From Bin5 sp965200685 (GTDB lineage Bacteria; Chloroflexota; Anaerolineae; Caldilineales; Caldilineaceae): DNA of 64,000 nucleotides. Positions 26,313 to 33,762 of this stretch are shown one piece after another; the stretch's first letter is position 1; every line of letters starts with the position of its first letter. The position numbers and the translations under genes were made by a program. The stretch lies in NCBI GenBank assembly GCA_965200685.1, contig OZ241379.1:2480001-2544000 (forward strand). Direction: 5' to 3'. The notes under the pieces are model-generated. The model was not told where the DNA came from. It saw only the letters and a program-made list of their open reading frames with translations, and did no database searches.

Positions 26313-27322
26313 TACTCATACTCTTCCCGGAAGCGGCCTACAATCCATTGGCTAAACACATTCAAACTCAACGTCATTAAGAAGAGCAAAAGGCCGATGG
26401 CAAAGATGCTGTTGTAGTCGATAGAATCGTAGCTCAGATCACCGCCACTGAGGCGTACAATGTGCCCAGTCATGGTTTCAGCAGCCTGAAAGGGCGAAAT
26501 GGTAAAGTTGGGACCCGCACCCGCGGCAATCGCGACGATCATTGTTTCACCAATTGCCCGGGAGATAGCCACGATGAACGCAGCCACAACACCAGAAAGG
26601 GCCGCAGGCACAACAATACGAAGGGCCGTCTCCAGCTTTGTTGCTCCCAACCCATAAGAGGCCTGTCGCAATGTGTTGGGCACGGCACTCAGGGCATCCT
26701 CACTCATTGAACTAACCAGCGGAATGACCAAAATACCGATGACTATCCCTGCCGAGGCTGTATTGTAAATCTCAACGAGATCCTGGCTGAATATTGCGCG
26801 CAACAGGGGCGTCATGAATGTGAGGGCAAAATAGCCGTACACAACAGTCGGGATACCAGCCAGCACTTCAAGAATCGGCTTCAAAATACTGCGCGCCCGT
26901 AGGCTGGCATATTCACTCAGATAGATAGCGATACACAAACCCAGTGGAAGGGCGACAGCCATTGCTATCAGGCTAGTCATCAAGGTAGCTGTGACTAGGG
27001 GCCAGATGCCGAAGTGCCCAATGGCCGGCTGCCACTCCGTCCCGCCGAAAAATTTTAACAGATCGACCTCTTCACTGGAGAAAAACAGCAGCGATTCCCG
27101 TCCCAGAACAACCACAATTCCCAAGGTGGTTAGGATCGAAATGGCACCACAAAGGAAGAGAAATCCCTGGATAATGGATTCGCTGACGCGGGGTTTGTGC
27201 CTCAGATCAAACTGCGGGCCACCAACGACAGAGGTTTTGTCCTGTTCACCCCTATCTGCAAGTGATCCCTGTATGGATTCTGTGGACACGGCCGCATGTG
27301 CAGTTGACGTAGATTGCGTCAT
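26312..27322 (-). CDS. pstC: Phosphate ABC transporter permease PstC
   Basis: 336-aa permease with six helices in the usual PstC arrangement. The coupling loop reads LRQASYGLGATKLETALRIV, and FFGGTEWQPAIGHFGIWPLV precedes helix 2. It forms the membrane channel with PstA. The 314-bp gap between this gene and pstS holds a dispersed repeat and a decayed pstS fragment. Confidence 0.94.
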   Translation of the reverse strand: MTQSTSTAHAAVSTESIQGSLADRGEQDKTSVVGGPQFDLRHKPRVSESIIQGFLFLCGAISILTTLGIVVVLGRESLLFFSSEEVDLLKFFGGTEWQPAIGHFGIWPLVTATLMTSLIAMAVALPLGLCIAIYLSEYASLRARSILKPILEVLAGIPTVVYGYFALTFMTPLLRAIFSQDLVEIYNTASAGIVIGILVIPLVSSMSEDALSAVPNTLRQASYGLGATKLETALRIVVPAALSGVVAAFIVAISRAIGETMIVAIAAGAGPNFTISPFQAAETMTGHIVRLSGGDLSYDSIDYNSIFAIGLLLFLMTLSLNVFSQWIVGRFREEYE

Positions 27323-27335
27323 AAGTTCTCCTTAA

Positions 27336-27385
27336 TAACTGCAGTGAATCAATCGTTCAAGGCTACACGTACTGCAGTTACTGGG
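27336..27385. repeat. Dispersed repeat pair upstream of pstC
   Basis: Two ACTGCAGT cores (AACTGCAGTGAATC and GTACTGCAGTTACTGGG) flank a 25-bp spacer in the 5' region of pstC. Degenerate. Confidence 0.4.
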
Positions 27386-27475
27386 TGAGAGCATCCACAA
27401 AGTACTGGCATCAATAAACAACGGGCGAGCGCATGGATAGCTTCCCAGCTCAATCTTTTCGACAATGGCTTCAAT
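27381..27475 (-). pseudogene. Decayed fragment of a second pstS
   Basis: On the minus strand this stretch reads IEAIVEKIELGSYPCARPLF, matching IEATAENVDMGSYPLARPLF of the intact PstS next door. It is followed by a shortened match to the last bases of pstS. No start, signal peptide or full frame remains, so this is a remnant of a tandem pstS duplicate. Confidence 0.8.
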
Positions 27476-27636
27476 TACCAGACGTTCCCGCTGATCACCC
27501 CATTCTAATCGCTTTTATGCTAATCCTATAAATAATAAATGTGAGGAAGAGAGCTTGCTCTCTTCCCCAATTTTGCACAGGAGTATCGGGTTCTCAGGAA
27601 TGGTCATGAGAATCTTTACATCCTGATTAGACCAAC

Positions 27637-28638
27637 CTACTGGTTGATTGCATTGAGAGCATCCAGCAGGTGCTGTTCGGCTGCGCCCAGTGCCTCAGGA
27701 TTGGCAGGAAAGTAACCGACCCGTTCAATCTCTTCGTTGACGAACGTCAGGTAAAAGTTGATGAAGGCCGCTACCTGGGGCTTCGCAGCTATGATGCCGG
27801 CATCCGAGTAGATGAACAGTGGGCGGGCTAACGGGTAGCTTCCCATATCAACGTTTTCGGCCGTGGCTTCAATGCCCTCAATTGAGAGAATCTTCAGCGA
27901 GTCAGCGTTCTCTTGGTAGTAGGCATAACCAAAGTAGCCGATTGCATACGGGCTGCCGGTTACACCTTGGACAAGTACATTGTCATCCTCTGAAAGCTGG
28001 AGGGCTGCGGCACTCAAAATCGGTTCTTTGTCTTTGTCAAAGATCTCTTCCACGAAATAATCAAAGGTGCCACTATCGGTACCGGGGCTAAAGCGCTGAA
28101 TCGGCTCGGCCGGCCAGTCCGGGTTTACATCGGCCCATGTGTTGGCGGAAGAGAAAACCAATGCCAACTCTTCTATGGTCAGATTATCAACAAAATCATT
28201 CTCTTTGCTGACCGTCACAGCCAAGGCATCCGTACCTACGCGGAACTCAATCGGGTCTCGGTCGATGGCAGCACAGGATTCCCGCTCAGAATCTTTGATG
28301 GGGCGGCTGGCATTGGAGATGTCCGACTCACCAGCGACGCAAAAGCGCTCAAAGCCAGCACCACTGCCGATGCTGTCGATGGTGATGTTGCCGGCGTACC
28401 CTTCATTCTTAAATCGTTCTGCCATGACCTCGGACAGGGGGAAGGCCGTGGAACTGCCCGCGGAGATAATGTCACCGGTTACTTCCAGAGGATTTACTTC
28501 TGGCAGAGTAGTCATGGACTCTGCGGCCATCATCTCCTCTTCAGCGGCCGGAGCGGATGTGGGGACCTCTGCCGTAGCTGGACACGCAGCCAGTACGAAT
28601 GCTGCACTCAACAAAGGAATCAAAAGTAGACGACGCAT
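27637..28638 (-). CDS. pstS: Phosphate-binding lipoprotein PstS
   Basis: 333-aa substrate-binding protein. The signal peptide ends in lipobox LAAC (LLSAAFVLAACPATA), followed by an acidic, Ala-rich linker and the phosphate-binding domain with SAGSSTAFPLSEVMAERF, GSGAGFERFC and RFSPGTDSGTFDYFVEE. ATG 28638 has AGGAG six bases upstream. It is the first gene of the pst operon, preceded by a 438-bp gap with a Pho-box-like array. Confidence 0.95.
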   Translation of the reverse strand: MRRLLLIPLLSAAFVLAACPATAEVPTSAPAAEEEMMAAESMTTLPEVNPLEVTGDIISAGSSTAFPLSEVMAERFKNEGYAGNITIDSIGSGAGFERFCVAGESDISNASRPIKDSERESCAAIDRDPIEFRVGTDALAVTVSKENDFVDNLTIEELALVFSSANTWADVNPDWPAEPIQRFSPGTDSGTFDYFVEEIFDKDKEPILSAAALQLSEDDNVLVQGVTGSPYAIGYFGYAYYQENADSLKILSIEGIEATAENVDMGSYPLARPLFIYSDAGIIAAKPQVAAFINFYLTFVNEEIERVGYFPANPEALGAAEQHLLDALNAINQ

Positions 28639-28755
28639 GTTCTCTCCTAGAGATGTTGTGATGGTACTGCTGTATTCGTAACCAATCCTCAATGAGATAC
28701 CCATAGAAAGATAGACCTACCAGATTAACGATTTGTGATAAAATACGCGCAGTAG

Positions 28756-28794
28756 CGTTAAGAGTTCTTTTTCAGATCGTAAAGAATTGATTAA
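28756..28794 (-). promoter_or_regulatory. Pho-box-like 11-bp direct repeats upstream of pstS
   Basis: Read towards pstS, the elements TTAATC, TTTACG, AAAAAG and TTAACG occur with an exact 11-bp period (6-bp element plus 5-bp spacer). This spacing and the TTAAC core resemble PhoB/PhoP boxes of Bacillus and cyanobacteria. It lies about 120 bp before the pstS start. Recognised from pattern only. Confidence 0.5.
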
Positions 28795-29007
28795 CGCACC
28801 CAAGAAGCCGCTCCCTGAATTCTTCATCTACCTGATGATGGCTGGAAGGTTCTCCTACGCTTTGCGAGCCGCTGCATCCTATAATTATCTGCATGGTTTT
28901 CAAGGACCTTGTCGTTATGTTCTAGCCTCGTGTGTATGGATACGAACACCATGAAGATCAGGTGGCTTGACATTGAATCGACTTCTGTACTATCCTATTC
29001 AAGGAAG

Positions 29008-29111
29008 GAATGAATATTTTCCTACCGCTGGTAGTGTTGATTCAAGTTGAGGAGAATGTGATCATGATCAACCGAGAGAAGAATCTCTGCAAGCAGCATT
29101 ATGAAAGGTGA
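29008..29111 (+). pseudogene. Truncated copy of the LRR-gene leader
   Basis: The segment TTGAGGAGAATGTGATCATG and the peptide MINREKNLCKQHYER (29064-29111, then stop) match the start of the second LRR gene (GCTGAGGAGAATGTGATCATGG; MANREQNPCNKQQLEGDE). It ends before any poly-C tract, so it is a 5' remnant or an abortive duplicate. The rest of 28795-29142 shows nothing else I can support. Confidence 0.65.
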
Positions 29112-29142
29112 TGTATAACAAACATGTATTGGGAGGTTTACC

Positions 29143-29679
29143 ATGGCAGCGGTTTTGCTGGATGAGGTAAGGCTGAATGAGGGTTTGCGGGATAGGGAAA
29201 GGCTGGTCAAAGTTGAGAGTCTGTTAGAGGAATCTCATAAGCATGTGGCTACACGGGAGGACGTCCAGGCGGTCCGGACAGAGCTGGTAGGCGTCCAAGC
29301 TGCTCTGCAGGCCGAGATCGCTGGCACCAAATCTGATCTGCAGGTAGAGATCGCTGGCACCAAATCTGATCTGCAGGTAGAGATCGCTGGCGTCCAAGCT
29401 ACTCTGCAGTCGGCGATATCCGGCGTTCGGTCTGAATTGAAGACGGAGATCGCCGGCGTCCAAGCTACTCTGCAGTCAGAGATAGCCGACGTTCGGTCTG
29501 AATTGAAGTCGGATATCGCCGGCGTCAGGGTAGATGTTCAGTCTGTGCGAACAGAACTGGCAGACGTCAAATCTGATATGCGCTGGCTAAAGTGGCTGCT
29601 GGGGACCGGGGCCTCTCTGGGCGTTGCCATAGGCACAGGTATCCTGCTGCTGTTGCTGCGTATGGCCGGCGGGTTATGA
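29143..29679 (+). CDS. Coiled-coil protein with C-terminal membrane anchor
   Basis: 178 aa. A long amphipathic coiled coil is built of 11-residue units (GTKSDLQVEIA, GVQATLQSEIA). It ends in a single hydrophobic helix (WLLGTGASLGVAIGTGILLLLL), giving a tail-anchored protein resembling DUF1640/CCDC90-type proteins. GGGAGG lies before ATG 29143. The 33-bp DNA repeats near 29322-29390 indicate recent expansion. It is 43 bp upstream of the first LRR gene and may be co-transcribed. Function unknown. Confidence 0.72.
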   Translation: MAAVLLDEVRLNEGLRDRERLVKVESLLEESHKHVATREDVQAVRTELVGVQAALQAEIAGTKSDLQVEIAGTKSDLQVEIAGVQATLQSAISGVRSELKTEIAGVQATLQSEIADVRSELKSDIAGVRVDVQSVRTELADVKSDMRWLKWLLGTGASLGVAIGTGILLLLLRMAGGL

Positions 29680-29722
29680 AAAGTGGAATTATGCTTTTTT
29701 ATCTTTATGAGGAGGTATAAGC

Positions 29723-32700
29723 ATGGCGAGTCAAGACAGAACCTTAAGGAACAGTGTAGAGTTTGAGGGCGACGAACCGCAACTAGGCGCGCCCGCTCAG
29801 CCCTCACCCTCCTTACCCCCCCCCCCCCCCCCATACAAATGTTCTAAAAATATACGGGCTACGCGAGGGACCATCCTAGCAGCACTCATCATCCTCGGCA
29901 GCGCACTTGCCATCACTGCCTTGATGTTGACCATAGGCAGCGCGCCTACCCCCGTAATCGCACAGACAACATCGTGTGCCAACACGGTCGCGATTCCGGA
30001 CCCAGAAGACTCCAACCTGATCGCGGATTGCCAAACACTCCTGGCCGCCAAGGACACCCTACGAGGGACCGCTACACTGAACTGGGATACAACGGTGCCG
30101 ATAACTTCATGGCAAGGCATCGCTCTCGGCCCAGGATCCCCAACGTATACTTATGTGAGTAGTTTAGATCTCTCTAATTACCTCGGCAATCGGAGATTAA
30201 ATGGCAGCATCCCTGCTGCGTTGGGTGCCCTCACCAATCTGCAGACATTGTCCTTATGGAATAACAACCTGACAGGTACCATCCCCGCTGAACTGGGCAA
30301 TCTCTCCAATCTGCAGACATTGTACCTCTCCTTCAACAACCTGACAGGTACCATCCCCGCTGAACTGGGCAATCTCTCCAATCTGAGAGATGTGGGCATC
30401 CACAACAACCAACTGACGGGCACTATCCCTGCTGAACTGGGCAATCTCTCCAATCTGAGAGTTTTGAACATCAACACCAACAACCTGACGGGGGAGATCC
30501 CTGCTGAACTGGGCAATCTCTCCAATATGACCACCTTGTGGCTACACACCAACAACCTGACGGGCACTATCCCGGCTGAACTGGGCAATCTCTCCCGTAC
30601 TCTGCAGAGCTTGTACCTCAACCTCAACCCACTGACGGGCCGCATCCCACCGCAACTGGGCAATCTCTCCGAGCTGACTCGGTTGAACCTCGGCGGCAAC
30701 CAACTGACGGGCCGCATCCCGCCACACCTGGGCAATCTCTCCAATCTGCAGTGGTTGTACCTCAACAAAAACCGACTGACGGGCCGCATCCCGCCGCAAC
30801 TGGGCAATCTCTCCAAGCTGCAGTGGTTGAACATCAGAGATAACCAACTGATCAGTACTATCCCTGCTCAGCTGGCCAGTCTCTCCGACACTCTGCAAAC
30901 CTTTTACTTCTACAACGATCAAGAAGGCCCAGACCTCAACAATACAATAAGCGGATGTGTACACAGTGACTTGTGGGGAGTTCAAACCAATGACTACGGT
31001 GCAGCGGGACTGGTCCAATGCCAGGCCGCCCCCACACCCGTGCCCACACCTATCAACTGTGACATCACGGTCGCGATTCCGGATCCAGAAAACAATAACC
31101 TAGTCGCCGATTGCGAAACACTCCTGCACGCCAAGCTCACCCTAGACAGTGCCGACTCATTGAACTGGAATCTAACGACCACCATAAACACTTGGGAGGG
31201 TATCAGCGTTGACAGATCGAATGTGACTACAGTGGCGATAGATGGCCCGCTCATGGACGGAAACAGATTGACGGGTACGGTCCCTGCTCAACTGGGCAGT
31301 CTCTCCGCGCTGCGGGAGTTGCGACTCAGCGGTCACTCCCTGACGGGTCGCATTCCGCCTGCCTTGGGCAATCTCATCACCCTGCAGACCTTAAACCTGG
31401 CCCGCAACAGTCTGACAGGCCCTATCCCGCCTGCCCTGGGCAACCTCTCCAATCTGCGGACCTTGAACCTCTACACCAACACCCTGACGGGTACCATCCC
31501 GGCTGCATTGCGAACCCTCTCTAGTCTGATAACGTTGGACCTCAGATATAACCAACTGAGCAGTACGATCCCTATTCAGCTGGCCAGTCTCTCCAACACT
31601 CTGCAGACCTTGAACCTGGCCGGCAATACAATAAGCGGATGTTTACCCAATGACTTGGAAAGTATGAGCGACCTGTCCGGAACTCTGAATTTATGCAGAT
31701 CACCTACACCTACACATACAGCTACGCCTACACATACAGCTACACCTACAGCTACACCCACACCTACACCTCTCTGTGTCGGCAGTAATGCGGTTCCAGA
31801 TCCAGAAGACCCCGGCCTGGTCGCCGATTGCAGAACACTCCTGAATGCCAAGCTCACCCTAGACAGTACCGACGCATTGAACTGGAATCTAACGAACGTC
31901 ATAACCAGTTGGAATGGTATCAGCATTGCCAGCTCGCGTGTGATTACAGTGGCGATAGATAGTGCAAACACATTGACGGGGCGCATCCCTGCTCAACTGA
32001 GCAATCTCTCCGCGCTGCGGGAGTTGCGCCTCAGCGGTCACTCCCTGACGGGCACTATCCCGCCTGCCCTGGGCACCTTCACCCAGCTACGGACGTTGAA
32101 CCTCTACAGCAACACCCTGACGGGTAGCATCCCGCCTGCCCTGGGCAATCTCGTCACCCTGCAGACCTTGAATCTCTCCAGCAACAGTCTATCGGGCACT
32201 ATCCCGCCTGGCCTGGGCAATCTCGTCACCCTGCAGACCTTGAACCTGGCCAGCAACAGTCTATCGGGCACTATCCCGCCTGCCCTGGGCAACCTCTTCA
32301 ATCTGCAGACTTTGAACCTGGCCAGCAACACCCTGATGGGCAGCATCCCGCCAGAACTGTCAACCCTCTCTCGTCTGAGGACGTTGGACCTCAGAAGCAA
32401 CCAACTGACCAATACTCTCTCTGGTACTGTCCCTGGCCCTGCTCTCCCTGGCCAGTTAGACAGTCTCTCCAATACTCTGCGGACCTTGTACCTCGGTAAC
32501 AACCCCTCACTAACGGGATGTGTAAACAGAGGCTTGTGGAGCATGGTCACCATGAGTGACACAGCAAGTCTGATGGAATGCGCGATGAACGTAAACGCGC
32601 CGACATCTACGCCTACGGTCACAGATACGCCTACAGTCACACCGACACCTACAATCACACCGACACCTACGTGGACGCCATCTACAGGTGGTGGCAGTAG

Positions 32701-33418
32701 TGGTGGTGGCGGCGGCTCATCATCACAGAGACCCACATGTACCAATGGCACTGTCGTAGCCAATCCCTCTGCCAATGCCGACCTGGTCAGAGACTGCGTA
32801 CAGCTTCTTACCATCAAGCCCACCCTGGAGGGAAGCATCAGTACCTCCATGCGCTTGAACTGGAGTGAGAACAGCAGCATAGGCACCTGGGAGGGGGTAA
32901 CCATTGGTGGGGCCCCGCAGCGGGTGATCAGGCTGGAGCTGGATATCAGTGGCAAGACATTGGCAGGCAGCATCCCGTCTACCTTGAGCCGGCTCACAGG
33001 TCTGCAGACCTTGGATCTCTCCAACAACGAATTCTCGGGGCGTATCCCGGTTGGCCTGCGCGCGCTGGCCAGCCTGCAGGTCTTGGACTTCTCCAACAAC
33101 CGGCTGTCGGGCAGCATGCCGACTGATCTGGGCAGTATTGCCACCCTGCAGACCTTGCACCTGGCCAACAACAGTCTGACGGGCAGCATCCCGACGACCC
33201 TGGTCGATCTCTCCGCTCTACGTTCGTTGTCCTTGGCTGGCAACCGCTTGAGCGGCTGTATTCCCAACGCGTTGGCACGGGTTGCCCAGAACGACCTGTC
33301 GGCTATCGAGTTGTCCTTCTGCGACCCGGTCACCCCGACAGCTACGCCTACGGTCACGCCCACAGCCACGGCTGCCCCTGTTGGCCAGGACCTCTTCCTG
33401 CCGCTCGTGCGGCAGTGA
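29723..33418 (+). CDS. Giant modular leucine-rich-repeat surface protein 1 (poly-C tract in frame)
   Basis: 1231 aa. An N-terminal n-region of about 45 residues contains a six-proline run encoded by C17, then a signal-anchor (TILAALIILGSALAITALML). Four modules follow. Each starts with a plant-LRRNT-like cap (for example PDPEDSNLIADCQTLLAAKD, LNWDTT, W-x-GI), continues with 24-residue LRRs of the type LTGTIPAELGNLSNLQTLYL, and ends in a Cys-containing cap (SGCV/SGCL). Modules are joined by Thr/Pro or Gly/Ser linkers. The C-terminus ends LFLPLVRQ, like many Chloroflexota exported proteins. AGGAGG precedes ATG 29723. It is likely a cell-surface binding or adhesion protein; the ligand is unknown. 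Confidence 0.9.
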   Translation: MASQDRTLRNSVEFEGDEPQLGAPAQPSPSLPPPPPPYKCSKNIRATRGTILAALIILGSALAITALMLTIGSAPTPVIAQTTSCANTVAIPDPEDSNLIADCQTLLAAKDTLRGTATLNWDTTVPITSWQGIALGPGSPTYTYVSSLDLSNYLGNRRLNGSIPAALGALTNLQTLSLWNNNLTGTIPAELGNLSNLQTLYLSFNNLTGTIPAELGNLSNLRDVGIHNNQLTGTIPAELGNLSNLRVLNINTNNLTGEIPAELGNLSNMTTLWLHTNNLTGTIPAELGNLSRTLQSLYLNLNPLTGRIPPQLGNLSELTRLNLGGNQLTGRIPPHLGNLSNLQWLYLNKNRLTGRIPPQLGNLSKLQWLNIRDNQLISTIPAQLASLSDTLQTFYFYNDQEGPDLNNTISGCVHSDLWGVQTNDYGAAGLVQCQAAPTPVPTPINCDITVAIPDPENNNLVADCETLLHAKLTLDSADSLNWNLTTTINTWEGISVDRSNVTTVAIDGPLMDGNRLTGTVPAQLGSLSALRELRLSGHSLTGRIPPALGNLITLQTLNLARNSLTGPIPPALGNLSNLRTLNLYTNTLTGTIPAALRTLSSLITLDLRYNQLSSTIPIQLASLSNTLQTLNLAGNTISGCLPNDLESMSDLSGTLNLCRSPTPTHTATPTHTATPTATPTPTPLCVGSNAVPDPEDPGLVADCRTLLNAKLTLDSTDALNWNLTNVITSWNGISIASSRVITVAIDSANTLTGRIPAQLSNLSALRELRLSGHSLTGTIPPALGTFTQLRTLNLYSNTLTGSIPPALGNLVTLQTLNLSSNSLSGTIPPGLGNLVTLQTLNLASNSLSGTIPPALGNLFNLQTLNLASNTLMGSIPPELSTLSRLRTLDLRSNQLTNTLSGTVPGPALPGQLDSLSNTLRTLYLGNNPSLTGCVNRGLWSMVTMSDTASLMECAMNVNAPTSTPTVTDTPTVTPTPTITPTPTWTPSTGGGSSGGGGGSSSQRPTCTNGTVVANPSANADLVRDCVQLLTIKPTLEGSISTSMRLNWSENSSIGTWEGVTIGGAPQRVIRLELDISGKTLAGSIPSTLSRLTGLQTLDLSNNEFSGRIPVGLRALASLQVLDFSNNRLSGSMPTDLGSIATLQTLHLANNSLTGSIPTTLVDLSALRSLSLAGNRLSGCIPNALARVAQNDLSAIELSFCDPVTPTATPTVTPTATAAPVGQDLFLPLVRQ
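29816..29832. repeat. Homopolymeric C17 tract in LRR gene 1
   Basis: Seventeen uninterrupted C residues, codons 32-37. The length (2 modulo 3) keeps the start codon and the signal anchor in one frame. It is a candidate slipped-strand switch. Confidence 0.9.
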
Positions 33419-33439
33419 CGCAGTAGGTGACCGAAAAGT

Positions 33440-33469
33440 AAGGACCCAGGGCGGATGTCCTGGGTCCTT
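33440..33469 (+). terminator. Hairpin after LRR gene 1
   Basis: AAGGACCCAGG pairs perfectly with CCTGGGTCCTT around an 8-base loop, 22 bp after the stop. The T-tract is weak. The same hairpin core recurs after LRR gene 2. Confidence 0.7.
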
Positions 33470-33609
33470 GTACTTTGGGAGATACACCCGCGCTAATGAA
33501 TTTTATGGCGGGTTTGCCCCTGTTCGGCTTCTGTGCTATCATGTTCAATGAGTATTTTCATGCCAATCGGCAGCCGGCGGTGTTGAGTACAGCTGAGGAG
33601 AATGTGATC

Positions 33610-33762
33610 ATGGCCAACCGAGAGCAGAATCCATGCAACAAGCAACAGCTTGAAGGCGACGAACCGCAACTAGGCGTGTCCGCTCAGCCCTCACCCTCCT
33701 TACCCCCCCCCCCCCCCCCCCCCCGTACAAATGTTCTACATGGATGCGAGGAGTACCGATGA
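33610..33762 (+). other. Leader frame of LRR gene 2, cut short by poly-C length
   Basis: 50-codon frame beginning at ATG 33610 behind GAGGAG, homologous to the first residues of LRR protein 1 (shared EGDEPQLG and AQPSPSLPPPPPP). With C22 it runs on into RTNVLHGCEEYR and stops at TGA 33760-33762. Two fewer C or one more C would restore the YKCS reading shared with LRR protein 1 and join it to the downstream frame. The stop overlaps an internal ATG (ATGA). Confidence 0.85.
33703..33724. repeat. Homopolymeric C22 tract in LRR gene 2
   Basis: Twenty-two uninterrupted C residues (1 modulo 3), against 17 (2 modulo 3) at the same place in LRR gene 1. The length sets the reading frame of everything downstream. 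Confidence 0.9.

Noticed and set aside
29816..29832. Poly-C tracts as pure sequencing artefact
   Set aside because: Length error by one or two bases is possible, but two independent long C runs at homologous places, one agreeing with the coding frame, cannot be explained by error alone.
30178..33369. Long open frames antisense to the LRR genes
   Set aside because: They mirror the codon periodicity of the LRR repeats, have no ribosome sites and encode low-complexity Leu/Arg-rich peptides.
33744..33758. Start of LRR gene 2 at ATG 33744
   Set aside because: It has no ribosome site, while the ATG 15 bp later follows GAGGAG and overlaps the leader stop as ATGA.
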